42,086 nucleotides of DNA, from contig CAKZSH010000116.1 in assembly GCA_937918905.1 (NCBI GenBank), positions 1-42,086 on the forward strand, given 5' to 3'. Shown here in pieces: positions 1-8,600 of the stretch (within the stretch, counting starts at the first letter, position 1; the number at the start of each line of letters is the position of its first letter). A program made the translations under genes and the position numbers. The DNA is from an uncultured Saprospiraceae bacterium. Its GTDB lineage: Bacteria > Bacteroidota > Bacteroidia > Chitinophagales > Saprospiraceae. Under the pieces are notes generated by a model. It saw only the letters and a list, made by a program, of their open reading frames with translations. It made no database searches and was not told where the DNA came from.

Positions 1-78
1 GGAGCTAACCGCTCAAAATCGGGTGCAAAGGTAAGGATAATTGAGCAATAATGGGAACTTTTAATTTATTTTATAACT

Positions 79-396
79 GATGTTACGCAAAAAAGATTAC
101 GCACGAAATATTTTGAATTTTTCAACGCTGAGACGCTGAGATACGGAGTTTGTCGAATACCTTATTGAGCGCGCAGAGGATTTTTATTAAAATAAAAATG
201 AGCAAAGATGCAGAGATTTAAAGTGTTCCTGATGAAAGACTTTGCGGACTCTGCTTCTATTTTTCGCACCTGCCTGCCGCAGGTAAGGAAAAATACTCTG
301 CGACATCCAATAAGGTATTCGACCAACTCTGTGTCTCAGCGTCTCAGCGTTGAAAAATTCAAAATATTTCGTGCGTAATCTTTTTTGCGTAACATC
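79..396. repeat. Long inverted repeat (89-bp arms)
   Basis: Arms 79-167 and 308-396 are reverse complements with about 3 mismatches in 89 bases. The inner ends of the arms carry GTCGAATACC, the core motif seen in other palindromes of this window. The 140-base centre holds a nested short palindrome (ACCTGC...GCAGGT, 269-285) and further weak pairing. No coding frame is supported in 1-484. Apart from this repeat and the terminator at 413-445, nothing else is seen there. Confidence 0.9.
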
Positions 397-412
397 ATTT
401 ATAAGTGAAAAT

Positions 413-445
413 AAAAAATGGAGGCAAGCATGTACTTACCTCCAT
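413..445 (-). terminator. Terminator of the small secreted protein gene
   Basis: An 11-bp stem (418-428 with 435-445, one G-U type mismatch) is followed on the minus strand by a run of six T (complement of 413-418). It lies about 40 bases past the stop of the minus-strand gene at 485-1093. The 3' untranslated stretch before it (451-479) recurs at 1389-1417. Confidence 0.8.
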
Positions 446-484
446 TTAAACAAAACTATATAGAAACGAAAAATCAACTGTCTT

Positions 485-1093
485 TTATAAATTGATATAA
501 GTTCTGAAATCTTTTTCACCGATGATTACTCTTACAGAACAATTCTTAGTGTTAATATCCGCAATGTTATATTTTCGGTGAATGGTTTGAACATTTTCAA
601 ATTTCTCTGAGAAAAGTTCAATTCCTTTTTCATCAAAAATTGCAACTTCTACTCCTTTTTCACCAAGAATTAAAGCGTTCAATAAAATATAGTCACCATC
701 TTTTTTTACAACTGGTTTATAAATTTTTCTTTCCTTTTCTTCTAAAACTTCTAATTTATCAAAAGTCAACTTAACTATCTGTTTGCGGAATGAAATATCA
801 TCCTCTAATTCAATTTCATAAATGCCAGATGGAAGCGTAGAAAGATTATAAGATTTTGAAACCTTATTATTGATTTTAGCTTTTTCATTTAATAATACAA
901 AACCTTCTGTATCTGTAATTTTAATATTGATGTTGGTTAATTTTGCATCATCAATGATTAATGCAAATACTTTGTTTTTTGCATTTAATACTTTTACCGT
1001 AGGTCTAATTTCATTTGCAAAAATATTTGAAGTAAAAAATAACAATGTAATTGCAAATAAGATTGTTCTGATGTTTTCTGTAATTTTTTTCAT
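485..1093 (-). CDS. Small secreted protein with two sorting-domain-like modules
   Basis: 202 residues starting with ATG. Residues 1-27 form a signal peptide (KK near the start, hydrophobic core, cleavage after IFA-N), so the protein is exported. The mature part seems to hold two tandem beta-sandwich modules, about 50-110 and 140-202. Each resembles the Bacteroidota T9SS C-terminal sorting domain: the pattern IxIxDxxGxxL...YNLSTLPSGIYEIEL, then a second copy VEVAIFDEKGIELF ending in a short basic/hydrophobic tail. Small proteins of this type are common in Saprospirales and Flavobacteriia and have no assigned role. It could be a cell-surface or periplasmic beta protein. The gene stands alone, with a promoter-like box at 1160-1167 and a terminator at 413-445. 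Confidence 0.75.
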   Translation of the reverse strand: MKKITENIRTILFAITLLFFTSNIFANEIRPTVKVLNAKNKVFALIIDDAKLTNINIKITDTEGFVLLNEKAKINNKVSKSYNLSTLPSGIYEIELEDDISFRKQIVKLTFDKLEVLEEKERKIYKPVVKKDGDYILLNALILGEKGVEVAIFDEKGIELFSEKFENVQTIHRKYNIADINTKNCSVRVIIGEKDFRTYINL

Positions 1094-1159
1094 AATAAAA
1101 TGTGTTTTGGATTTTAAAAATTAAAGTGATACACAGTTGTTTTCTTTTAATTGATAATA

Positions 1160-1167
1160 CAAAGTTA
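1160..1167 (-). promoter_or_regulatory. Bacteroidota -7 box upstream of the small secreted protein
   Basis: TAACTTTG on the minus strand matches the Bacteroidota sigma-A -7 consensus TAnnTTTG and lies 67 bases before the ATG at 1093. No clear TTG -33 element is seen at the usual distance, so the call rests on the -7 box alone. Confidence 0.4.
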
Positions 1168-1349
1168 GGGGAGGGAATTGGATGGAACTACTTTAAAATT
1201 GTCTAGTGTTGGTGTTATTTTGACTTACTAATTCTTTTTAATTGTTTTTGGTGTTAATTTAGTATTAGTTTGAGTTAATTGTGATAATAGGAAAGAAAAA
1301 AGAGGTTTGTTTTCAACAGCAGATTAAAGGAATGTTTGGAGCAAAAAAA

Positions 1350-1382
1350 AAGAGGAGATAAGCTTAACACTTATCTCCTCTT
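1350..1382 (-). terminator. Rho-independent terminator, minus strand
   Basis: A 13-bp perfect stem (1350-1362 with 1370-1382, 7-base loop) is followed on the minus strand by a T run (complement of 1343-1351). There is no minus-strand ORF directly upstream. Confidence 0.8.
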
Positions 1383-1434
1383 GTAAAACAAAACTATATA
1401 GAAACAAAAAATCAACTTCAATTTGATTGTAATC

Positions 1435-1510
1435 GGAAAGAATGCGTTTAAAAAATTAAGGTGTCGATATATGTGATTTTAAATAGGTATTTGAAAAACG
1501 CATTCTTTCC
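1435..1510. repeat. Inverted repeat with GAAAAACGC core
   Basis: Perfect 15-bp arms at 1435-1449 and 1496-1510. The right arm overlaps TTGAAAAACGCATT, close to the core TCGAAAAACGyGTT found at the apex of other palindromes here. The element lies between a minus-strand -7 box and a minus-strand terminator. Confidence 0.75.
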
Positions 1511-1593
1511 TATTAATTACATGACAAAGATATAGGCAAAAATTAACCTGTACTACGTTAGAATTGCCCGTTTTTGATACTATTTTAACCCAG

Positions 1594-1627
1594 TTGCTGT
1601 TTCATTGATGACTTTAGGTTAACTTTG
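1594..1627 (+). promoter_or_regulatory. Promoter for the AraC-type regulator
   Basis: TTG at 1594-1596, a 23-base spacer, then TAACTTTG at 1620-1627. This fits the Flavobacterium-type promoter (TTG, 17-23 bases, TAnnTTTG). The untranslated leader to the ATG at 1873 would be about 240 bases and would contain the inverted repeat at 1721-1855. The arrangement is divergent from the -7 box at 1525-1532. Confidence 0.45.
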
Positions 1628-1720
1628 CATTAAATATGTTTAATATTATTGGAAAAACAATGGATTGTAGTAACTTTTGTATTGCAAGAGAAGTTGTGTT
1701 ATCGATTTAAATAAGAAATT

Positions 1721-1855
1721 CAAGTTGCGGATAATTTGATTTGAGATTGTGGGTATTAAGTATTGGGACTACGAACCATTCTCAATACCCAATACACATC
1801 CTCCCGATGCAATTTTTTATATACAAAATCATCAATCAAATTTATCCGCAACTTG
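1721..1855. repeat. Inverted repeat in the leader of the AraC-type gene
   Basis: Arms at about 1721-1742 and 1834-1855 pair over roughly 21 bp with one extra base. The centre contains GGGTATTAAGTATTGGG and a partly complementary CAATACCCAATAC, so a nested stem is likely. It ends 17 bases before the start codon at 1873. The rest of the gap 1094-1872 is AT-rich and holds only the promoter-like and terminator elements listed. Confidence 0.75.
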
Positions 1856-1872
1856 AGTTAAGAAATTAAATT

Positions 1873-2739
1873 ATGAAGGCAGCATTTGAAAAAATACCTA
1901 CTTTTTTTGGGAGTTCTTTTTCGCTCCGAAAATATGATGATCCCAACCGAAAGAAAATTCCGTTTTGGCATTATCATCCCGAATTGGAAATGGTATATAT
2001 AAAAGGTGGTGGTGGGAAAAGACATATCGGAAATCATATGTCTTATTTTAGAGATGGTGATTTAATCTTTATTGGGTCGAATGTTCCACATTCAGGTTTT
2101 ACCAATACATTGACAGGACATGATTGTGAAGTAGTGGTGCAAATGCTTCCTGATTTCTTAGGCGAAGAGTTTTTTGGAAAACCAGAGATGCAAGCCATTC
2201 ATCAATTATTTGAAAGATCAAAGCTAGGTATATCTTTTCATGGAAAGACAAGAGAGGAGGCCGGAAAGCGTTTGGAGTTTTTAAATGAAAAAGAAGATCA
2301 CTTTGAAAGGTTGATGGAATTTATATCCATTTTGCATACCCTCGCAATTTCTGATGAGTATGAAATATTGAATGCTTCTGATTTTGGTTTTGAAGTACAA
2401 GCTCAAGACAATGATCGAATTCGCAATATTTATAAATATATTCGGGAAAATTTTCAAGATCCAATTCCTTTAGATACAGTAGCAGGAATTGCGAGTATGA
2501 CGGTTCCAGCTTTTTGTCGATATTTTAAAAAACTTTCAGGGAAACCATTTACAAAATTTGTGAATGAATATCGAGTGGTTCATGCTTGCAAATTATTGAC
2601 CGAAGAGGAATCAAGTATTTCCCAGATTTGTTTTGAAAGTGGTTTTAAAAACGTTTCCAACTTCAACAAGTTTTTTAAACAAATTACAGGAAAGAGTCCT
2701 TCGGAATATCGAAAGGATATTAAAAAAATGGTAGAGTGA
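1873..2739 (+). CDS. AraC-family transcriptional regulator
   Basis: 288 residues starting with ATG. The N-terminal half (about 25-105) is a cupin-like sensing domain with FWHYHPELEMVYI, then GDLIFIGSNVPH, as in AraC regulators that bind small ligands such as sugars. The C-terminal part (about 185-284) is the double helix-turn-helix DNA-binding domain: a first helix pair near PLDTVAGIASMTVPAFCRYFKK and the second with the family signature ISQICFESGFKNVSNFNKFFKQITGKSPSEYRK. The length is normal for the family. It is the only DNA-binding regulator near the synthase locus, but 0.9 kb and a terminator separate them, so a link is only possible. The target is unknown. Confidence 0.92.
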   Translation: MKAAFEKIPTFFGSSFSLRKYDDPNRKKIPFWHYHPELEMVYIKGGGGKRHIGNHMSYFRDGDLIFIGSNVPHSGFTNTLTGHDCEVVVQMLPDFLGEEFFGKPEMQAIHQLFERSKLGISFHGKTREEAGKRLEFLNEKEDHFERLMEFISILHTLAISDEYEILNASDFGFEVQAQDNDRIRNIYKYIRENFQDPIPLDTVAGIASMTVPAFCRYFKKLSGKPFTKFVNEYRVVHACKLLTEEESSISQICFESGFKNVSNFNKFFKQITGKSPSEYRKDIKKMVE

Positions 2740-2756
2740 TGGCAAGTATTTAGATA

Positions 2757-2831
2757 TTAAGTATTAAGGTTGTCGAAAACCTTGCTTTCAAGGTGGAGGA
2801 AAACAAGACTTTCGACAACCTTAATACTTAA
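2757..2831. repeat. Inverted repeat with GTTGTCGAAAAC core
   Basis: 22-bp perfect arms at 2757-2778 and 2810-2831. The apical side carries TGTCGAAAACC. It begins 17 bases past the AraC-type stop codon, so the transcript could fold here and end, but there is no long T run after it. Confidence 0.85.
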
Positions 2832-2883
2832 CTGTTTTCTGTATAAAGAGATTTTAGTCCAATCTTGATTATTTCCTACTCCC

Positions 2884-3030
2884 TTACTTATTGGGTATTA
2901 TTTCATGGGTGTTTTTATAACTATTATCATACTGGTGGATAAAAGCAATGATTTCTAAATTATCTTTATCATATTCGGAAATATCGATGTTCTCATATTT
3001 GAAGATATGAAAATCTCGATCTTGGGCATC
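2884..3030 (-). pseudogene. Decayed C-terminal coding fragment
   Basis: On the minus strand a 48-codon open stretch with protein-like composition (reading IFKYENIDISEYDKDNLEII and ending in HEIIPNK) runs to a TAA at 2884. A stop lies directly upstream in frame and there is no start codon, so this looks like the surviving 3' end of a lost gene. The family is not recognised. In the gap 2740-3637 it is the only coding-like stretch. The rest is an inverted repeat, an orphan terminator and about 450 AT-rich bases before the synthase. Confidence 0.35.
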
Positions 3031-3135
3031 TTAACTTACCCCTTCTCCTTTCGGTTTAGTCAAAGTCTCTCGAAGTACATAATCAGGTAAACAATTCTCT
3101 AAGTGTAATTACTTAGATTGTTATAATTTAATTAA

Positions 3136-3177
3136 AAAACCCTTAGTGAGTTTGCTCATCAAGGGTTTTCTTTTTTT
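3136..3177. terminator. Orphan bidirectional terminator
   Basis: Arms 3136-3150 and 3155-3169 pair over 15 bp with one two-base mismatch and a TTTG loop. Seven T follow on the plus strand (3171-3177), and a T run is also present on the minus strand (complement of 3134-3139). No gene ends just upstream on either strand. It would shield the synthase from read-through. Confidence 0.7.
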
Positions 3178-3212
3178 GTGAAAAATTGAAAATCAACGAG
3201 TAACCTTTAAAA

Positions 3213-3304
3213 TATTTTTGTACGGTAGAGGTTTCATTTTAAAAGAAAAAACTGTAATTTTGAGGACATTTCCAAAAATTCCATATACCGCATTATTATA
3301 TTTG
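3213..3304 (+). promoter_or_regulatory. Candidate -7 boxes upstream of the synthase
   Basis: Three matches to TAnnTTTG occur: 3213-3220 (TATTTTTG), 3255-3262 (TAATTTTG) and 3297-3304 (TATATTTG). Only the first has a TTG upstream, at 3186-3188 with a spacer of 24, one base outside the usual range. The true promoter cannot be chosen from sequence; the leader would be 330-420 bases. Confidence 0.25.
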
Positions 3305-3637
3305 GGCATACGAAAATTACCTTTCTAAGGGTACAAAACTTTTCAATTAAGATCGTAACTTCGTAGTCCCACCAAAAGAGAAAACATACTACTCTAAATT
3401 TTATTAAAATCAATTAGAAAATTAACTTATCAATTTTTGTTTTTCAAAAGTCGAGAGGTCACTTGTATAATATATAATTGATTGAATAATTCTGTCTAAG
3501 AAGATTCTGAATTTCAAAAGTATTCAAAATTCTTCATTCAAAATTAATTCGAATCCATAACTAGCTCTATTCATTCACACGAGTTATCCTATTTCGTATT
3601 GATGTAGGGTAGCACATAGAATTTTGAGCAAATAACT

Positions 3638-5656
3638 ATGAGTAAACATACCACATCTGATTTCAGATTCCCTGAAAAGAAATGTGTGCACGAATTATTT
3701 GAATTGCAGGCTGAACGACTTCCAAACGCAACGGCATTAGTTTCTGGAAATCAGTCGTTGACCTATGGCGAATTAGATAAGAAGGCAAACCAATTAGCCC
3801 ACTATTTAAGATTGAATGGTGTGATGGGGGAATCCCTTGTTGCAATATGTGTAGAGCGATCATTTGAAATGATTATTGGAATCTTAGGTATTTTAAAAGC
3901 AGGTGGTGCTTACGTTCCTATCGACCCCAACTATCCACAAGAGCGTATTCAATTTATGCTCGAAGATACAGGTGCTAAAATTTGTCTCACTCAAGAGCAC
4001 CTCAAATCCAATATTCCTACAAGTAAAAACTACGAATTTATTTATCTAGATGAGGATTGGAAAAAAATTAAAAAACAAGACATTTCCAAACCTAAAGATA
4101 AAACCCTTCCAGGCAACCTAATCTACACCATTTATACTTCTGGCTCAACTGGAAAACCTAAAGGTGTTCAAATCGAACATCGGAATGTAGTCAACTTAAT
4201 TCAAGGGCAACTAGAATTTGTACAGCATCCGGTCAAACGATTTTTATATGCCTATTCTTTTGCTTTTGATGGTTCGGTACTTTTGATATGGTGGACTTTA
4301 TTGCAAGGGGCAACGATGGTCATCGCAGATGAAAGCTTAGAAAAAGATGTGCAACTGCTTGGTAATTTTATCGATCAACATAAAATTTCACACCTCCTGA
4401 CTTTTCCATCATTATACACCATTCTTTTGGAACAAGTCAACGTGCGTAAATTGTTAAGTCTCGAATCCGTTAGTGTTGCAGGTGAAGCATGTCCAGCAAA
4501 TTTAGTACATCAACATCGCGCTATTTTACCAAAAGTGAAATTACTTAATCAATACGGCCCTACCGAAGCAACAGTAGGTGCAACAATATATATTACTCCT
4601 CAAGATTTTAATGAGAAAAAAGTACCGATTGGAAAACCGATTGAAAATGTTGAGATTCTTATTTTAAATGAAAAACTCAAAAAAACAAAAGTAGGAGAGG
4701 TTGGAGAAATTCATATTGGAGGGTGTGGTGTAGCAAGAGGTTATTTAAATCGTAAAGATTTAACCAAAGAAAGATTTATCCAAAATCCTTTTTCCAAAAA
4801 GAAAAAAGATAGACTATACAAAACTGGTGACTTAGGAAAATTTTTACCTGATGGTAATATCGACTTCATAGGACGTGCAGATCATCAAGTAAAACTTCGT
4901 GGTTACCGTATCGAAATGGGTGAAGTAGAAGCTGCAATTTCACAACATAAAAATGTCCGTGAAAGCATTGTTAATATTTATGAACCAGCCCCGAATGCTT
5001 CAGGGGGGAAATCTGCGGATCAAAAATTGATTGGCTATCTAACCTTAAAAAATGGTACTCAACTTAATGCCACTCAGCTCCGTGAATTTTTATTAGACAA
5101 AATTCCAGAATACATGATTCCATCAACTTTTATGTTTTTGGAAAAAATGCCATACGCAACCTCTGGAAAAATTGATAGAAAAGCATTACCACTTCCTAGC
5201 AATGAACGTCCTAAATTAGAACAAAAATTCACAGCTTCAGAAACCCAACTTGAGGACTGGTTGACACAACTTTGGCAAGAAGCATTAGGATTAGAAAAAA
5301 TAGGAATCGATGACAAGTTTTTCGAACTAGGAGGTAATTCTCTCCAAGCTGCAAATATTGTCAGCAAAGTTCAAAAAGAAATCAATGAAACGGTTTTCAT
5401 CGTCTCCATTTTTGAAGCACCTACCATTCGAGAGTACGCAGAATATTTAGAAAAGAATTATAAAAAAGCAATCGCTCGTTTCATAGGATCAACATCCCAT
5501 GAAACGGCTGAAGTTACCACTACTCCAATTCTAGTAACTTCCCAAAACAAAACAATCACAACGTCAAATAACCTTGACACAGGTTCGGCACGTCCAACTG
5601 AACCGTCCACCGTCAAGCGAAGCGACCGTAAAAAAGCTTACCAAGGAAGATTTTAA
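3638..5656 (+). CDS. NRPS loading module (adenylation-carrier)
   Basis: 672 residues, ATG start. It opens with the linker normally found just before an adenylation domain (FPEKKCVHELFE) and has no condensation domain, so it is a loading module. The A domain spans about 15-510, with YTSGSTGKPKG near 166, NQYGPTEAT, the YKTGDLG motif, and the catalytic lysine in SGKIDRKALP. The carrier domain (about 530-605) has FFELGGNSL with the phosphopantetheine serine at 568. By hand alignment to GrsA the pocket reads D-G-L-L-S-A-Q-V-G-K, which matches no code I know; the nearest is a tyrosine-type code (weak). The last residues (SDRKKAYQGRF) come from the wrong frame. Removing one A from the A6 run at 5630-5635 joins this ORF to the next one. 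Confidence 0.93.
   Translation: MSKHTTSDFRFPEKKCVHELFELQAERLPNATALVSGNQSLTYGELDKKANQLAHYLRLNGVMGESLVAICVERSFEMIIGILGILKAGGAYVPIDPNYPQERIQFMLEDTGAKICLTQEHLKSNIPTSKNYEFIYLDEDWKKIKKQDISKPKDKTLPGNLIYTIYTSGSTGKPKGVQIEHRNVVNLIQGQLEFVQHPVKRFLYAYSFAFDGSVLLIWWTLLQGATMVIADESLEKDVQLLGNFIDQHKISHLLTFPSLYTILLEQVNVRKLLSLESVSVAGEACPANLVHQHRAILPKVKLLNQYGPTEATVGATIYITPQDFNEKKVPIGKPIENVEILILNEKLKKTKVGEVGEIHIGGCGVARGYLNRKDLTKERFIQNPFSKKKKDRLYKTGDLGKFLPDGNIDFIGRADHQVKLRGYRIEMGEVEAAISQHKNVRESIVNIYEPAPNASGGKSADQKLIGYLTLKNGTQLNATQLREFLLDKIPEYMIPSTFMFLEKMPYATSGKIDRKALPLPSNERPKLEQKFTASETQLEDWLTQLWQEALGLEKIGIDDKFFELGGNSLQAANIVSKVQKEINETVFIVSIFEAPTIREYAEYLEKNYKKAIARFIGSTSHETAEVTTTPILVTSQNKTITTSNNLDTGSARPTEPSTVKRSDRKKAYQGRF
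4987..5010. repeat. GC-rich mini-palindrome inside the A domain
   Basis: CCCCGAATGCTTCAGGGG followed by GGGAAAT is an imperfect GC-rich palindrome. It lies in frame in a surface loop of the first adenylation domain (residues PAPNASGGKSA) between the A8 region and the C-terminal subdomain. The same CCCGA...TCGGGGGAAAT pattern recurs at 10368-10394 and 10494-10520. Confidence 0.6.
5574..5656 (+). other. Frame break at an A6 run between the two synthase ORFs
   Basis: The loading ORF and the large ORF overlap out of frame. At 5630-5635 there is a run of six A. With five A the reading continues S-D-R-K-K-L-T-K-E-D-F without a stop, joining the carrier domain to the sulfotransferase through a normal linker. 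The large ORF has only a TTG at 5574, or an ATG at 5703 just before the sulfotransferase fold. The cause may be an assembly error, a real mutation, slippage, or a true split. Confidence 0.7.
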
Positions 5657-8600
5657 AGCATTCAAAAATTACGTCCCAACGTACATTACTTCCTTGGAGG
5701 AGATGGCGCGAAAGAATCCCCCCGCCATTTTTATCTTGGCACCCCCAAGATCTGGAACTACATTGTTACGAATCATGCTAGCAGGTCATCCACAGTTATT
5801 TGCTGCGAATGAATTACAATTATTGCATTTCAATAATTTGCAAGAACGAAAGGAGGCTTACACAGGTAAGTTTAGTCTATGGTCGGAAGGTATCATTCGA
5901 ACGATCATGGAACTCAAAAATTGCAATGCCGACACCGCCAAAGGCATGATGCAAATTTATGAAGAAGAAAACCTGAGTACTAAGAATTTTTATAGCACCC
6001 TTCAAAGCTGGATAGGAAATCGAATTATCGTCGATAAGTCGCCAAGTTATGCAATGGATAAAATGGCACTTGAAAAAGCAGAACATGACTTTGACAATGC
6101 CATATTTATACATCTGTCTCGTCATCCGTATTCCATGATAAAGTCATTTGAAAAAATGCACATGGATCAAGTCATGTTTTTGAAAAAACATGATTATGAT
6201 GCTAGAGATACAGGTGAATTAATTTGGCGAGAAAGCCATCGGAATATTTCTAAGTTTCTGAAAAAAATTCCAAACGATCGCCAGTTCCGAATTATCTATG
6301 AAGATTTAGTTAAAAATCCAGAACGTGTCATGCAGCAAATGTGTGATACTATCGGTTTGCCATTCCATCCAAATTTGATTCAACCCTATTTGGATATTGA
6401 GAAAAAAATGACTGATGGATTATATGATTCTTCCAAACCAATGGGCGATCCAAACTTGCTCAAACATGGAAATATCCAAGCACAAAAAGCAGAAGAATGG
6501 AAAAAAGTAAACGAAGATAATTTCCTAAGTTCAACAACCTGGAAACTTGCGAAGCAACTAGGCTATCACAAAACCCATATTGATTTTGCTCAAAACAGTA
6601 TTTTAAATCAAAATCAAAATCAAAATGTCAATCAAAATCAAAAAACGACAAATAGTAAATCACAGATTACCAATCACAAATCACAAACAACCAATCACGA
6701 TATAGCCATAATCGGTATGAGCGGCCGTTTCCCTGGTGCTCAAAACCTAGATGAATTTTGGCAAAATTTAATTGATGAAAAAGATGTCTCAGTAGAATTT
6801 ACTGCAGAAGAATTACAAGCAAATGGTGTTGATCCCAAATTGCTTAATGATCCCAATTACGTCAAGCGAGGAATGCCTTTACAAGATGCGGATAAATTCG
6901 ATGCATCCTTCTTTGGTTACTTACCAAAAGAGGCAGCCTTGATGGATCCGCAACATCGTATCTTTTTAGAATGTGCTTATTCAGCATTGGAGGATGCGGG
7001 ATATACTTCTGAAAAATATAAAGGATTAATTGGAATCTACGGAGGTGTTGCAAGAAATACTTATTTGGTTAACAATGTAATTACACATCCAAATTATTTC
7101 AAGTCAATTGAAGATTTTACCAAAGGAATTACTCAAGAAAAAGATTTCCCTGCAACACGAGTTGCTTATAAATTAAATCTCAAAGGTGCAGCCGTCAATA
7201 TCCAAACTGCTTGCTCTACTTCAGGTGTAGCAGTTCACTTAGCCTGTCAAAGTTTGCTAAGTGGAGACAATGATATGGTACTCGTAGGTGGTGGTCGAAT
7301 CCAACCTCCTGTCGAAGCTGGGCATTTACATACGGAAGGCCACGCACTTTCTCCTGATGGATATTGTCGTTCCTTCGATGCCGATGCAGACGGAATGGTT
7401 CGAGGAAACGGAATGGCATTTATTATAATTAAAAAATTAGAAAACGCAATTGCAGATGGCGACACCATCCATGCAGTAATAAAATCCACGGCCATCGGAA
7501 ATGATGGTTCTGACAAAGTAGGCTTTACCGCTCCAAGCGTGAAAGGCCAAGCGGCAACGATTGCAAAAGCATACCAAAAAGCTAACATCAATCCTGAAAC
7601 CATTAGCTATATCGAAGCACATGGCACAGGAACCCGAATCGGTGATCCTATCGAAATCGCAGCTCTAACTAAAGCCTTTTCGAACTTTACCAACAAAAAA
7701 TCATATTGCGCCATCAGTTCAGTAAAATCAAACATTGGACATTTTGATGCAGGTGCATGTGTGGCAGGAATTATTAAAACGGTCTTGTCATTTAAAAATG
7801 AAAAGCTCCCCACTACACTCCATTTCAAGAAACCGAACACGCAAATCAACTTTACACAAACCCCGTTTTTCGTCAATGAAAAATTACGAGAATGGAAAAA
7901 AGGACACACACCTCGAAGAGCGGGTGTGAGTTCCTTTGGGTTAGGTGGAACAAATGCACATATCATTTTAGAAGAAGCACCTGTTGTTGAAAAAACAACA
8001 TCTGCACGCTCTAATAACTTGTTGTTGATTTCTGGAAAAACAGAAGAGGCACTAAAAAGAAATGCCTACAATCTAGGTGCCTATTTAGAAAGACATCCTG
8101 AGTTGAATTTGGCAGATGCAGCACATACTTTACAAGTTGGAAGAAGGTGTTTTGAACATAGAATGTTTGTGGTTGCTGATGAAAATACTTCAGAAGTATT
8201 AAAAGCTTTTGATAAAAAGAAAATACGAACTAAGGTTTTTGACAAAAAACAAAAACACGTTTCTTTCATGTTCCCAGGAGGAGGGGCGCAGCATACGAAT
8301 ATGGGATTAGGTTTATATCAAACTGAGCCTGTTTTTCGAGAAGCAGTTGAAGAGTGTCTAGGTATTTTAAAGTTTCAGCACAATCTAGGTTTGCGCAAAG
8401 TTTTATTTCCAAAACAAGAAACACCTCTTAGCGAACCTTTGGAAAACCCACTTCATGCAATTACATTGTTATTCACTATTGAATATGCAACGGCAGCTTT
8501 GTGGTTGTCCTATGGAGTTCGTCCAAAGGAAATGATTGGACACAGTTTAGGAGAATATGTGGCAGCTTGTGTAGCAGGTGTGGTTTCTTTGGAAGATGCT

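Larger units (their letters stand above)
1342..1532 (-). ncRNA. Promoter-terminator unit without an ORF (possible small RNA or gene scar)
   Basis: On the minus strand a TATCTTTG -7 box (complement of 1525-1532) is followed about 145 bases later by a strong terminator: a 13-bp perfect stem at 1350-1362/1370-1382, then nine T. Between them lies a 15-bp inverted repeat (1435-1449/1496-1510) and no credible reading frame. The 29 bases before the terminator (1389-1417) match, with one difference, the 3' untranslated region of the secreted protein gene (451-479). It may be a roughly 170-nt structured RNA, or the scar of a deleted paralogue of that gene. No -33 TTG was found. Confidence 0.3.

Noticed and set aside
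79-396. CRISPR array or insertion sequence
   Set aside because: There are only two inverted arms, no spaced direct repeats and no transposase frame in the centre.
870-1124. Plus-strand open frame overlapping the small secreted protein
   Set aside because: The minus-strand product has a signal peptide and ordered domains, plus a promoter box and a terminator; the plus frame has none.
5628-5637. A-AAA-AAG-like slippery sequence as a -1 programmed frameshift joining the synthase ORFs
   Set aside because: The frame change needed is +1 (or -2), not -1, and no downstream stimulatory structure was evident. A one-base homopolymer difference explains it better.
6600-6700. NQNQNQ and TNHKSQTTNH stretch as a functional prion-like or docking segment
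   Set aside because: The underlying DNA is simple-sequence and intergenic-like (AATCAAAATC and AATCACAAATC units), so it is best read as linker expansion.
7247-7966. Long minus-strand open frames inside the KS coding region
   Set aside because: They overlap conserved KS motifs on the plus strand and show no family motif; they are antisense shadows of a biased coding sequence.
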